From the NCBI GenBank assembly GCA_963734085.1, contig CAVTFT010000021.1, forward strand, positions 62,001 to 126,000: a stretch of 64,000 nucleotides of DNA, given 5' to 3'. Each line of letters begins with the position of its first letter. Within the stretch, counting starts at the first letter, position 1. A model generated the notes under the pieces. That model had not been told where the DNA came from. It saw nothing but the letters and a program-made list of their open reading frames with translations, and did no database searches. Positions 16,179 to 25,532 of this stretch are shown piece by piece. A program made the position numbers and the translations under genes. This DNA is from CAIWHR01 sp963734085 (lineage in GTDB: Bacteria; Pseudomonadota; Gammaproteobacteria; Burkholderiales; Casimicrobiaceae).

Positions 16179-18464
16179 TTACGTTGCCTGCCGCTGCACG
16201 TTCGCATCGACGACGGTGAGCGCCGTCATGTTGACGATCCGGCGAACGGTCGCCGACGGCGTCAGGATGTGGACGGGCTTGGCCACGCCGAGCAGGATCG
16301 GCCCGAGCGTAACACCGCCGCCGACAGCGGACTTCAACAGGTTGAACGCAATGTTCGCGGCGTCGACCGTCGGCATGATCAGCAGGTTCGCCTCGCCCTT
16401 GAGCCGCGAGTTGGGAAACGCGCGCAGGCGGACGTCCTCGTCGAGCGCGGCGTCGCCGTGCATCTCGCCCTCGACCTCGAGCTCGGGATCCATGAGATTG
16501 AGCAGCGCGAGCGCAGCCTGCATCTTCTTCGCCTGCGGATGCGCGCTGCTGCCGAAGCTCGAGTGCGACAGCAGCGCCGCCTTGGGTGTGATGCCGAAGC
16601 GGCGAATCTCGTCGGCGGCGAGCACCGCGATCTCGGCGATCTGCTCGGCCGTGGGATCGACGTTGACGTAGGTATCGGCGATGAAGATCGTGCGGTTCGG
16701 CATCACGACGGCGTTCATCGCCGCGTAGATCTTGACACCCTTGCGCAGCCCGATCACCTGGTCGACGTACACCCGATGCATCTCGTGCGTGCCGAACATG
16801 CCGCACAGCATGCCGTCGGCCTCGCCCATGTGCACCATCATCGCCCCGATCAGGGTAAGGCGCCGCCGCATCTCGATCTTCGCGTATTGCTGCGAGACTC
16901 CCCTGCGCTGCGTGAGGTTGTAGTACTCGGTCCAGTACTCGCGGTAGTGCGGGTCGTAGTCGGGATTGACGATTTCGAAGCCCTTGCCCGCCTTCATCCG
17001 CAGTCCGTAGCGCTCGACGTTCTGCTCGATTACCGCGGGCCGGCCGATCAGGACCGGCTGGGCGAGGCCCTCGTCGACGACGACCTGCACCGCGCGCATC
17101 ACCCGCTCCTCCTCGCCTTCGGCATAGACGATCCGCCTCGGCGTCTGCTTCGCCGCGGCGAAGATCGGCTTCATCAGGAGACCCGAGTGATAGACGAACT
17201 GGGTAAGCTTTTCCTTGTAGACGGCGAAATCGGCAATCGGCCGCGTGGCGACGCCCGAGTCCATCGCCGCCTTCGCCACCGCCGGCGCAATCTGCACGAT
17301 GAGGCGCGGATCGAACGGCTTGGGAATCAGGTACTCGGGGCCGAAGCGCAGGTTCTCCGTGTTGTACGCCTGCGCCACGATGTCGGACTGCTCGGCCATC
17401 GCGAGGTCGGCGAGCGCGCGCACGGTCGCGAGCTTCATCGCCTCGTTCACCGTCGTCGCACCGACGTCGAGGGCGCCGCGGAAGATGAACGGGAAGCAGA
17501 GCACGTTGTTCACCTGGTTCGGGTAGTCGGAACGCCCCGTCGCGATGATGGCGTCAGGGCGCGCCGCCTTGGCGAGATCGGGCATGATCTCGGGCTCCGG
17601 ATTGGCCAGCGCCAGAATCAGCGGCCTCGAAGCCATCTTCGGCAGCCACTCGGGCATCAGCACTCTCGCCGCGGAGAGCCCGAGGAAGATGTCGGCGCCG
17701 GGCAGCAGGTCGGCCAACTTCCGCGCGTCGGTCTTCTGCGCGTACCGCGCCTTGTTGTCGTCCATCTCCTCCCTGCGGCCCTCATAGACGACGCCGGCGA
17801 TGTCGGACACCCAGATGTTCTGGCGCCGAATACCGAGCGAGACGAGAAGATCAAGGCACGCGAGCGCTGCGGCACCCGCACCCGAGCAGACGAGCCTGAC
17901 GTTGCCGATATCCTTGCCGACGACGCGCAGCCCGTTCGTGATCGCCGCGCCGACGATGATCGCCGTGCCGTGCTGGTCGTCATGGAAGACCGGGATCTTC
18001 ATCCGCTCGCGGAGCTTCCTCTCGACGTAGAAGCATTCCGGCGCCTTGATGTCTTCGAGATTGATGCCGCCGAACGTCGGCTCCAGCGCCGCGATGATCT
18101 CGACCAGCTTGTCCGGGTCGCGTTCGTTGACCTCGATGTCGAAGCAGTCGATGCCGGCGAACTTCTTGAACAGCACCGCCTTGCCTTCCATCACCGGCTT
18201 TGCAGCGAGCGGCCCGATCGGGCCAAGTCCGAGCACCGCGGTGCCGTTGGTCACCACGCCGATCAGGTTGCCGCGCGCCGTGAGGTTCCTCGCCTCGGCG
18301 GGCTCGCGGACGATCTCGTCACATGCCGCAGCGACGCCCGGCGAATACGCGAGCGCGAGATCGCGCTGATTGGTGAGATCCTTGGTCGGCGCAATCGAGA
18401 TCTTGCCGGGGGGCGGCTGGCGGTGATACTCGAGCGAGGCCTCGCGGATTTCCTTGTCGGGCAT
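16179..18464 (-). CDS. maeB: NADP-dependent malic enzyme with phosphotransacetylase-like domain
   Basis: A 761-residue hybrid enzyme. Residues 1 to about 430 are a malic enzyme (AYSPGVAAACDEI, DIEVNERDPDKLVEI, HDDQHGTAIIVGAAI, NAD(P)-binding SGAGAAAL), which oxidatively decarboxylates L-malate to pyruvate. Residues about 430-755 resemble phosphate acetyltransferase (YAEGEEERVMRAVQVVVDEG, then the DAALDEDVRLRAFPNSRL region). In MaeB the second domain is mostly regulatory, sensing acetyl-CoA and related metabolites. The ATG at 18464 is favoured; a GTG lies at 18473. The gene stands alone on the minus strand between the rhodanese gene and the DUF885 gene. Confidence 0.95.
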   Translation of the reverse strand: MPDKEIREASLEYHRQPPPGKISIAPTKDLTNQRDLALAYSPGVAAACDEIVREPAEARNLTARGNLIGVVTNGTAVLGLGPIGPLAAKPVMEGKAVLFKKFAGIDCFDIEVNERDPDKLVEIIAALEPTFGGINLEDIKAPECFYVERKLRERMKIPVFHDDQHGTAIIVGAAITNGLRVVGKDIGNVRLVCSGAGAAALACLDLLVSLGIRRQNIWVSDIAGVVYEGRREEMDDNKARYAQKTDARKLADLLPGADIFLGLSAARVLMPEWLPKMASRPLILALANPEPEIMPDLAKAARPDAIIATGRSDYPNQVNNVLCFPFIFRGALDVGATTVNEAMKLATVRALADLAMAEQSDIVAQAYNTENLRFGPEYLIPKPFDPRLIVQIAPAVAKAAMDSGVATRPIADFAVYKEKLTQFVYHSGLLMKPIFAAAKQTPRRIVYAEGEEERVMRAVQVVVDEGLAQPVLIGRPAVIEQNVERYGLRMKAGKGFEIVNPDYDPHYREYWTEYYNLTQRRGVSQQYAKIEMRRRLTLIGAMMVHMGEADGMLCGMFGTHEMHRVYVDQVIGLRKGVKIYAAMNAVVMPNRTIFIADTYVNVDPTAEQIAEIAVLAADEIRRFGITPKAALLSHSSFGSSAHPQAKKMQAALALLNLMDPELEVEGEMHGDAALDEDVRLRAFPNSRLKGEANLLIMPTVDAANIAFNLLKSAVGGGVTLGPILLGVAKPVHILTPSATVRRIVNMTALTVVDANVQRQAT

Positions 18465-18548
18465 GGGAAGCACCGTCTGGAGCGGGCGAGTATCTTAGCG
18501 TAGCGCGCGCGGGGCCGGCTATCGGGCGCCCGATGCAATCGCACGCAT

Positions 18549-20363
18549 CTATCGCATACCCTTTGCCTGTTCCCGTGCGATCCACACGTCGATCCGCTGT
18601 TCGAGCACCGCCAGCGGCACCGACCCGTCATCGATCAGTGCATTGTGGAAGCGCCGGATGTCGAATCGGTCGCCCAGCGCCGCCTTGGCCTTGGCACGCA
18701 ACGCCTTGATCTTGAGCTCACCGACCTTGTAGCTCAGCGCCTGACCGGGCCAGACGTAGTAGCGGTCGACCTCGGCGGTCGCGAAGGCTTCGCCGATGCC
18801 GGCGTTGTCGACGAGGTAGCTGATCGCGCGTTCGCGGCTCCAGCCGAACGCATGAATCCCGGTGTCGACGACGAGCCTGCACGCGCGGAACATTTCCGAC
18901 GACAGATAGCCGAACTTGGAGTAAGGGTCCTTATAGAGACCGACGTCCTCGCCGAGACTCTCGGCGTAGAGCGCCCAACCCTCGCCGTAGGCGGCGAAGA
19001 ACGCGTTGCGCCGGAACATCGGCAGCCCGGTGAGCTCCTTCGCGCGCGCAGTCTGCAGATGATGCCCGGGTACGGCCTCGTGCAGGAACAACGTCTCCAT
19101 GTCGTACTTGGGACGCCGCGAAAGGAAATTGACGTTCGCCTCGAAGTAGCCGGCGCGCGTGCCGTCGGCGGTGCCGCCGGTGTACCTCTCCGCGTTGTTG
19201 CCTTCGGCCGCGTCCATCGCGCGAATGCCGTACGGCTGGCGAGGCAATTCGGCAAACAGCCGCGGCAGCTCGGGGTCGACGCGCTTCGCGATGTCGCGGT
19301 AGCCGGCGAGCATGTCCTCGGGCGTCGTGTAGTAGAACTGCGGCGACGATCTGATGTGCGCGATGAATTCCGCGCGCGTTCCCTTGAAGCCCGTGCGGGC
19401 GATGACGGCGTCCATCTCGCCACCAATGCGCGCCACTTCGGCGAGCCCCATCTCGTGAATCTCGCGCGGCGTGAGCGAAGTCGTCGTCAGCTCGGCAACC
19501 GCTGCGGCGTAATACGCCGGCCACCCGGGCTGTGCTTCCGCGCCCGGCCCCTTCCGGCATGCCGGCAGGTATTCCGTCTCGTAGAACGCCCTGAGCGCGC
19601 GGAATGCGGGGACCACCTGGTCCGCAAGAACCGCGCGCCCGGCGGCGGCCAGCCGGTCGCGATCCGCCGCCGCAATGTCTGCCGGCATGCGGGTGAACGG
19701 CGCGTAGAGCGGGTTGGCCGCGACGTCCGGGGGCGTAAGGCTGTCGAGCTGGGCCGGAACACGCGCAACGACGATCTCCGGCGGCAGCCAGCCGCGCGCC
19801 ATCGCGCGCTTGAGGTTAGCGGTCGTCTGTTCGAGCAGCGTGGGGACCGCCGCGAGGCGCGTGAGGTAGTTCTCGTAGTCGCGCAGCGACTCGAAGCGCG
19901 TCACACGAATGAGCGACGGGAGGCTCGTTCCGCCGACGTGCGGCCCGTTGAACTGCGTCACCGACAGCCATGAGTCAGCGCCGGCGGCGGCAGGATCGGC
20001 GAACACCGCGTTCTTGCGGATCTGATAACCGAGCGTCGTGGCGAGCACCGCGTACGACACCGCGTCCTGACCGGAAAGTGCGTTGCGGTCGATCTGCGCG
20101 AGGCGCTTCGCGAGCTCGTCGACATGGGCCTTGCGCCGGGCGATTGCGCTCTCGGAGACGTCGATCATCCGATCGTCGTAACGATGATCGCCGACGTAGG
20201 TCGCGTAGCCCGGGAACTCGCGCATCTGCCATTCCCAGTATTCGGCAAAGAGCGCGTTCGCCTGTTCGGACGCCGAGGGCGCCGCGATGGCAGCGGTAGC
20301 GGCGCACGCGGTCGCGAAGAGGGCCGCGCGCGCGAGCGCGGCAATACGAGCAAGAAGATTCAT
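18549..20363 (-). CDS. DUF885 family protein, secreted metallopeptidase-like
   Basis: A 604-residue protein with a signal peptide (about residues 1-27, ending AAIAAP) and a DUF885 domain. The HEAVPGHH motif (an HExxH zinc-ligand type) in LFLHEAVPGHHLQ, the upstream YYTTPEDM and the later EGWALYAESLGE are the marks of this family, whose members are thought to be carboxypeptidase- or oligopeptidase-like zinc enzymes. The ATG at 20363 is chosen because it begins the signal peptide; the 48 in-frame codons before it are not similar to anything. It probably acts in the periplasm. It is divergent from the ccm operon across 313 bases. Confidence 0.88.
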   Translation of the reverse strand: MNLLARIAALARAALFATACAATAAIAAPSASEQANALFAEYWEWQMREFPGYATYVGDHRYDDRMIDVSESAIARRKAHVDELAKRLAQIDRNALSGQDAVSYAVLATTLGYQIRKNAVFADPAAAGADSWLSVTQFNGPHVGGTSLPSLIRVTRFESLRDYENYLTRLAAVPTLLEQTTANLKRAMARGWLPPEIVVARVPAQLDSLTPPDVAANPLYAPFTRMPADIAAADRDRLAAAGRAVLADQVVPAFRALRAFYETEYLPACRKGPGAEAQPGWPAYYAAAVAELTTTSLTPREIHEMGLAEVARIGGEMDAVIARTGFKGTRAEFIAHIRSSPQFYYTTPEDMLAGYRDIAKRVDPELPRLFAELPRQPYGIRAMDAAEGNNAERYTGGTADGTRAGYFEANVNFLSRRPKYDMETLFLHEAVPGHHLQTARAKELTGLPMFRRNAFFAAYGEGWALYAESLGEDVGLYKDPYSKFGYLSSEMFRACRLVVDTGIHAFGWSRERAISYLVDNAGIGEAFATAEVDRYYVWPGQALSYKVGELKIKALRAKAKAALGDRFDIRRFHNALIDDGSVPLAVLEQRIDVWIAREQAKGMR

Positions 20364-20586
20364 TGGCGGTGCTCCCGGAACGCGACTTCGCGAATGAACC
20401 CGGCTGCCGCACGCCGGCCCGGCCAGACCCTGATGCAAGCACGGGATTGCGCGCTCGCCGGAGCCTCGTTCACGGCGCAGGTGCCGAATCATAACCGCAG
20501 GAGCCACTGCCGGCGGTCGGCGGTTCGGGGGGCATTTGCCGGAAGTCGTCCTTGACCCTGCGCAAGGCCCATGGAGGGGCGTCCGC

Positions 20587-20592
20587 TATAAT
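20587..20592 (+). promoter_or_regulatory. Candidate -10 box for the ccm operon
   Basis: TATAAT lies 85 bases before the ccmA start, in the 313-base gap between the DUF885 gene and ccmA. No convincing -35 sits 16-18 bases upstream; a TTGACC lies too far away. Nothing else was recognised in this gap. Confidence 0.35.
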
Positions 20593-20676
20593 CGCGGCTG
20601 CTTTTTCGATCACCTCCACCCTTGCGCACGGACCTTTTACCAACCCCCGGCCGATCGCGGAACCCACCGCCCTTCC

Positions 20677-21291
20677 ATGCTCGAAGCCCACGGACTCGCC
20701 GCGCGTCGCGGCCATGCGCGGCTGTTCGAGGACTTGTCGTTCCGGCTGGAATCGGGACATGCGCTGGTGGTGACCGGCGCCAACGGGACCGGCAAGACGA
20801 CGCTCCTGCGCATGCTTGCGGGTTTGTCGGCACCCGCGGCGGGCGAGATCCGCTGGATGGGGGCCGCGGTCGCGCCCTTCGACCCGATGGTGCGAGCGGC
20901 GATCGCGTTTGCGGGTCACGCCCCGGCGTTGAAGGACGAGCTTTCCGCCGAGGAGAATCTCGCCGCGCTCGTGGCATTGGCCGGCGAATCGGTCGCGCGC
21001 GAGTCGATACGCGCTGCGCTCGACCACGTTGCGCTCGGGCCGAAACGGACGCTTCCCGCGCGCGTGCTGTCGCAAGGCCAGCGGCGGCGGATCGGGCTCG
21101 CGCGCTTGTCGCTGCTCAATCGCCCACTGTGGATCCTGGACGAGCCGGCGACGGCGCTCGATGCGGCCGGCATCGCGATGCTCGCCGGCATGGTTGCGGA
21201 GCACGTCCGCCGCGGCGGAACGGCGGTGGCGGCGACGCACGTTCCGCTCGGCCTTCCCGACGCGCACGTGCGCTCGATGACGCTGGCGTGA
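20677..21291 (+). CDS. ccmA: Heme exporter ATP-binding protein CcmA
   Basis: A 204-residue ABC ATPase that, with CcmB and CcmC, drives release of heme-loaded CcmE in System I cytochrome c maturation. Walker A is GANGTGKTT, the signature is LSQGQRRR, Walker B LWILDEP, and the switch histidine is in VAATH. The length is usual for CcmA. Translation from ATG 20677 (MLEAHGLAARRGHA) fits the family; the in-frame part upstream does not. It is the first gene of a nine-gene ccm run, with only two bases between its stop and the ccmB start. Confidence 0.95.
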   Translation: MLEAHGLAARRGHARLFEDLSFRLESGHALVVTGANGTGKTTLLRMLAGLSAPAAGEIRWMGAAVAPFDPMVRAAIAFAGHAPALKDELSAEENLAALVALAGESVARESIRAALDHVALGPKRTLPARVLSQGQRRRIGLARLSLLNRPLWILDEPATALDAAGIAMLAGMVAEHVRRGGTAVAATHVPLGLPDAHVRSMTLA

Positions 21292-21293
21292 AC

Positions 21294-22007
21294 ATGGCCC
21301 TCGTGCAGCCCGCCCCCGTGTCCGCTGCGGCGGGCGCCATCCTGCCGGGCGTGCGCTGGGCGCTCGAGCGCGACCTCAGGATCGCGCTCCGCTCGCGCGC
21401 GGAACTCGGCGTGCAATTGCTGTTCTACGTCATCGTGGTTTCGCTGTTCCCGCTCTCGACGACTCCCGAACGGACGCTGCTGTCGACGATGGGCCCCGGC
21501 GTGCTGTGGGTCGCCGCCCTGCTCGCCTCGCTCCTGTCGCTGCCGCGGCTCTTCGCCGGAGATTACGCCGACGGCACGCTGGAGCAGATCGCGCTGTCGC
21601 CGTATCCGCTGGGCGCGCTCGTTTCCGGGAAGATCCTCGCGCATTGGCTGACGACCGGGCTGCCCGTGGCGCTGCTGGCGCCGCTCCTCGGTGTCCAGTA
21701 CGCGATGGATGGCGAGTCGCTCGCCGTACTGACCGCGGCGCTGCTGATCGGCACGCCGATCCTCTCGCTGCTGGGCGCGATCGGTGCGGCGTTGACACTG
21801 GGGCTGCGCGCCGGCGGCAGCCTGCTCGCGCTCCTGATCCTGCCGCTCTACGTGCCGGTGCTGATCTTCGGCGCCGGCGCCGTCGACGCCGCGCGCGCCG
21901 GACTGGGCGTCGGGGCGAACCTGTCGCTGCTGGCCGCGGGACTGTGTATCGCGCTCGTCGGCGCGCCTTTCGCAGCCGCCGCGGCGGTGCGGATCGCGCT
22001 CGATTGA
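21294..22007 (+). CDS. ccmB: Heme exporter membrane protein CcmB
   Basis: A 237-residue inner-membrane protein with six hydrophobic segments, partner of CcmA. RDLRIALRSRAELGVQLLFY near the N terminus and GDYADGTLEQIALSPYPL are strong CcmB marks. It overlaps nothing but follows ccmA by two bases, and ccmC begins at most 22 bases later. Confidence 0.95.
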   Translation: MALVQPAPVSAAAGAILPGVRWALERDLRIALRSRAELGVQLLFYVIVVSLFPLSTTPERTLLSTMGPGVLWVAALLASLLSLPRLFAGDYADGTLEQIALSPYPLGALVSGKILAHWLTTGLPVALLAPLLGVQYAMDGESLAVLTAALLIGTPILSLLGAIGAALTLGLRAGGSLLALLILPLYVPVLIFGAGAVDAARAGLGVGANLSLLAAGLCIALVGAPFAAAAAVRIALD

Positions 22008-22029
22008 CGTGACGAGATCGACGGCGAAC

Positions 22030-22770
22030 ATGACCTTCAACTGGTTCCGCTACGCTTCTCCCGCGACGTTCTATTCGGTCGCCGGGAGATTGGCCCCGTG
22101 GTTCGCGTGGTCGGCTGCCGCGCTGGCCGCGATCGGCGTTTATCTCGGCTTGTTCATCGCGCCGACGGACTTCCAGCAGGGCGACGCCTACCGGATCATC
22201 TTCATCCACGTGCCCGCGGCGTGGATGTCGATGTTCCTCTACGTGGTGATGGCATTCTGGAGCGCACTGGCGCTCGGCTTCAACACGCGGCTCTCGGCGA
22301 TGATGGCGCAGGCGATCGCCCCCACCGGTGCGCTGATGACGGCAATCGCACTCTTCACCGGGTCGCTGTGGGGCCGCCCGACGTGGGGCACCTACTGGGC
22401 GTGGGACGCGCGGATGACCTCGGAGCTGATCCTGCTCTTCCTCTACCTCGGGATCATCGCACTGCGCAACGCGATCGAGGAGCCGCGCCGCGCCGACCGC
22501 GCTTGCGCTGTGCTTGCACTGACCGGCGTGATCAACGTCCCGATCATCTACTATTCGGTCAAGTGGTGGAACACGCTGCACCAGGGTTCCTCGGTCAGCC
22601 TCACCGCGGCGCCGACGATGGCGGCAATCATGCTGACCGGCATGCTGATCATGTCGTTCGCGGCGTGGTTCTACGCGATCGCCGTCGTGCTCGTGCGCGT
22701 CCGGGCGATCACGCTCGAGCGCGAGCGTGGTGCAGCGTGGGTCGCGGAGTTAAAGGAGGTAAACGCATGA
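22030..22770 (+). CDS. ccmC: Heme transporter/handling protein CcmC
   Basis: A 246-residue membrane protein with six predicted helices and the tryptophan-rich WWD-type motif WGTYWAWDARMTSELIL, which binds heme on the periplasmic side so it can be attached to CcmE. Conserved histidines lie in FIHVPAAWMS and in LHQGSS. The ATG at 22030 (MTFNWFRYASP) matches the usual start; a GTG at 22009 in frame is an alternative. Its last codons carry a full AAGGAGG ribosome site that serves a small ORF overlapping its stop. Confidence 0.95.
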   Translation: MTFNWFRYASPATFYSVAGRLAPWFAWSAAALAAIGVYLGLFIAPTDFQQGDAYRIIFIHVPAAWMSMFLYVVMAFWSALALGFNTRLSAMMAQAIAPTGALMTAIALFTGSLWGRPTWGTYWAWDARMTSELILLFLYLGIIALRNAIEEPRRADRACAVLALTGVINVPIIYYSVKWWNTLHQGSSVSLTAAPTMAAIMLTGMLIMSFAAWFYAIAVVLVRVRAITLERERGAAWVAELKEVNA

Positions 22771-22880
22771 GCGCGGCGGGCGCAGCCAAGGCGCGAAGGG
22801 CGCGTCGGCGCGCGATTGCTTGCCGCCGACAGCTCGGTTGGACGATTCCCGATAGCCGTGCGGAGGCGGCCGCAGCATGA
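22767..22880 (+). CDS. Small Arg/Ala-rich ORF between ccmC and ccmD
   Basis: A 37-codon ORF with a complete AAGGAGG ribosome site six bases before its ATG. Its start overlaps the ccmC stop (ATGA) and its stop overlaps the ccmD start (ATGA). The peptide begins MSAAGAAKARRARRRAI, is very basic, has no membrane segment and resembles nothing I know. It may be a real small protein, a leader that couples ccmD translation to ccmC, or a product of an insertion that pushed ccmD away from its original ribosome site. Confidence 0.4.
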   Translation: MSAAGAAKARRARRRAIACRRQLGWTIPDSRAEAAAA

Positions 22881-23062
22881 TGGATTTCTTCGCCATGGGC
22901 GGCTACGCCTTTTACGTCTGGGGTTCGTACGGGATGACGGCGCTTGTCGTCATCGTGGAGATCTCCACTCTCATCAGCCGGCGCAAGGCGGCGCTCGAGG
23001 AAGCGCGGCTCTCCGGACCCGAGGATGCCGCGGTGGCGATTACCGGTCGAGGTGCAGGATGA
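22877..23062 (+). CDS. ccmD: Heme exporter protein CcmD
   Basis: A 61-residue single-helix membrane protein that helps release holo-CcmE from the CcmABC complex. FFAMGGYAFYVWGSYGMTAL is the conserved first half, and the basic stretch ISRRKAALEEAR after the helix is typical. It has its own GGAGG eleven bases upstream. Its stop overlaps the ccmE start by four bases. Confidence 0.92.
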   Translation: MMDFFAMGGYAFYVWGSYGMTALVVIVEISTLISRRKAALEEARLSGPEDAAVAITGRGAG

Positions 23063-23517
23063 AGCCGCGCCATCGTCGTTTCGCCTGGATCGGCGGCGGC
23101 ATCGCGGTGCTGGCCATCGCCGCCGCGCTGGTGCTGAACGCGTTCCAGTCCAACCTCGTGTTCTTTTTCACGCCCTCGCAGATCGCCGCCAACGAAGCGC
23201 CGAAAGGTCGCGCGTTCCGCATCGGCGGCCTCGTCGTCGACAAGAGCCTGAAGCGCGATGGTCTCACCGTGCACTTCGACGTCACCGACACCGCGAGCAC
23301 GGTCCCCGTCGTCTACACCGGGATCCTCCCCGATCTGTTCAAGGAGGGCAAAGGCGTCGTCGCGCAAGGGAAGCTCGAAGGCGACGGCGTGTTCCACGCA
23401 ACCGAAGTGCTGGCGAAGCACGACGAAAACTACATGCCGCCGGCGGCTGCCGACGCGGTCAACAAGGCGCACGGCGCCGCGGCGGCCGAAAAGACCGCGC
23501 GCACGCTGAAGCCATGA
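23059..23517 (+). CDS. ccmE: Cytochrome c maturation protein CcmE (heme chaperone)
   Basis: A 152-residue periplasmic heme chaperone anchored by one N-terminal helix (about residues 9-27). It carries heme covalently on the histidine of AKHDENYMPP (His121, with Tyr125 as the likely iron ligand). FFFTPSQIA and GRAFRIGGLV are conserved. Start ATGA overlaps the ccmD stop. The C-terminal tail is Ala-rich and probably flexible. Confidence 0.95.
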   Translation: MKPRHRRFAWIGGGIAVLAIAAALVLNAFQSNLVFFFTPSQIAANEAPKGRAFRIGGLVVDKSLKRDGLTVHFDVTDTASTVPVVYTGILPDLFKEGKGVVAQGKLEGDGVFHATEVLAKHDENYMPPAAADAVNKAHGAAAAEKTARTLKP

Positions 23518-23542
23518 TCCGAACCCTCGACGGGGGAGCCCG

Positions 23543-25532
23543 ATGATTCCCGAACTCGGTCACTTCGCGCTGATCCTCGCGCTGCTGCTCGCGACGATCC
23601 TCGGCACACTGCCCATCATCGGCGCCCAGCGCCGCATCCGCGCCTGGATGGCGCTCGCGCGGCCGGTCGCGCAGGGTCAGTTCCTGTTCGTCGCGACCGC
23701 CTGGGGCTGCCTCGCGTATTCGTTCATCGTCAGCGACTTCTCGGTGCTGAACGTCGCGACCAACTCGAACTCGCAACTGCCCGCTTATTACCGCTTCGCC
23801 GCGACGTGGGGCTCGCACGAGGGCTCGATGCTGCTGTGGGTGCTGATGCTTTCGGTGTGGACGTTCGCCGTGTCGATGCGAAGCCGGCACCTTCCCGACG
23901 AAATGGTCGCCCGCGTGCTGGGCGTCATGGGTCTCGTCAGCGTGGGCTTCCTGCTCTTCCTGCTGCTCACGTCGAATCCGTTCGAGCGGGTGTTCCCCGT
24001 CCCCGCCGAAGGGCGAGACCTGAATCCGCTGCTGCAGGATCCCGGGATGGTCGCGCATCCGCCGATGCTGTACATGGGCTACGTCGGGTTCTCGGTCGCG
24101 TTCGCCTTCGCGATCGCGGCGCTCATCGGAGGGCGGCTCGACGCCACCTGGGCGCGCTGGTCGCGGCCGTGGACCACGCTCGCGTGGAGCTTCCTCTCCA
24201 TCGGCATCATGATCGGCAGCTGGTGGTCCTACTACACGCTGGGCTGGGGCGGCTGGTGGTTCTGGGATCCGGTCGAGAACGCCTCGTTCATGCCCTGGCT
24301 CGTCGGCACGGCGCTCCTCCATTCGCTGGCGGTGACCGAAAAGCGCGGCACTTTCAGGAACTGGACCGTGCTGCTCGCGATCTGCGCTTTTTCGCTGTCG
24401 CTCGTGGGCACGTTCCTCGTGCGCTCCGGCGTGCTGACGTCGGTGCACGCGTTCGCGACGGACCCGCGGCGCGGCGTGTTCATCCTAGCCTTCCTCGTCG
24501 TCGTGATCGGCGGCTCGCTTACCCTCTATGCGGTGCGCGCGCCGAAGGTCGGCGTCGGCGGCCGCTTCGACATCGTCTCGCGCGAGTCGATGCTGCTCGG
24601 CAACAACGTGCTGCTGATCGCCGCGGCGGGGTCGGTGCTGCTGGGGACGCTTTACCCGCTCTTCCTCGACGCGCTCAATCTGGGCAAGATTTCCGTCGGC
24701 CCGCCGTACTTCGATACGGTGTTCGTGCCGTTGATGACCCCGCTCGTGTTCCTGATGGGGATCGGACCGCTCTCGCGCTGGAAGCGGGCGTCGCTGCCGG
24801 ATCTCTGGCAACGGTTGCGCTGGGCGCTTGCCATCAGCGTCGTCACCGCGCTGCTGGCGCCGCTGGCGATGCCGCAGTGGAAGCCGCTTGTCTCCTTCGG
24901 CCTGCTGCTCGCTTTCTGGATCGTCACCGCGACCTTCGTCGTCGTCCGCGAGCGGATTCGCAGCGCGGGCGGCGGTCTCGCCGCGCAGCTCGCACGGCAG
25001 CCCCGCAGTTTCTGGGGCATGGTGCTGGCGCATCTCGGCATCGCCGCGTTCATCGTCGGCGTCACGATGGTCAAGGGCTACGAGATCGAGCGTGACGTCA
25101 AGATGAGCGTCGGCGATACCGTCGACGTCGCCGGCTACGTGTTCCGCTTCGATGGCGTCACGCAGACGAAAGGGCCGAATTACGAAGCCACGCGCGGCAG
25201 CGTCAGCCATCAGCCGCAACGGCGTCGTACGTCGAAACGCTCTATCCGGAGAAGCGCATGTACAACGCAGGTGGCAATGCCAATGACCAATGCCGCGATC
25301 GACAGCGGACCGTTCGGCGACATCTACGTATCGATGGGCGAGCCGGTCGACGGCGGTGCGTGGGTCATCCGCGTGTACTCGAAGCCGTTCGTCACCTGGA
25401 TCTGGGGCGGCTTCATGATGTTGGCAATCGGGGGCTTCCTCGCCCTTTCGGACCGCCGCTATCGCGTCGGTGCGGAGCGCGACGCCATGGCGCCGCAGCG
25501 GCGCCGCCGCCGCGTACGGAACGAAGCGATGA
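23543..25532 (+). CDS. ccmF: Heme lyase subunit CcmF, frame disturbed near the 3' end
   Basis: About 660 residues with many membrane helices; with CcmH it forms the synthetase that joins heme to apocytochrome CxxCH sites. The WWD motif WGGWWFWDPVENASFMPW and the histidine-bearing TWGSHEGSMLLW are intact. Near the end, three surplus bases within about 70 bases (near 25205, 25229 and 25273) scramble some 24 residues: AISRNGV, then VETLYPEKRMYN, then MPMTNAAIDSG are read in successive frames. A fourth surplus base near 25490 would restore a stop (TGA at 25530) that overlaps the ccmG start. As written, the frame instead stays open through ccmG into ccmH, giving a 997-codon ORF that I do not regard as real. 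Confidence 0.85.

Noticed and set aside
16269..18503. A 744-codon ORF opposite maeB, and similar long antisense ORFs opposite the binding protein at 44-1714, fusA (57549-60029) and hutF (35127-36530)
   Set aside because: They mirror real genes in the complementary frame that is stop-poor in GC-rich DNA, are Arg-rich, and show no family motif or ribosome site.
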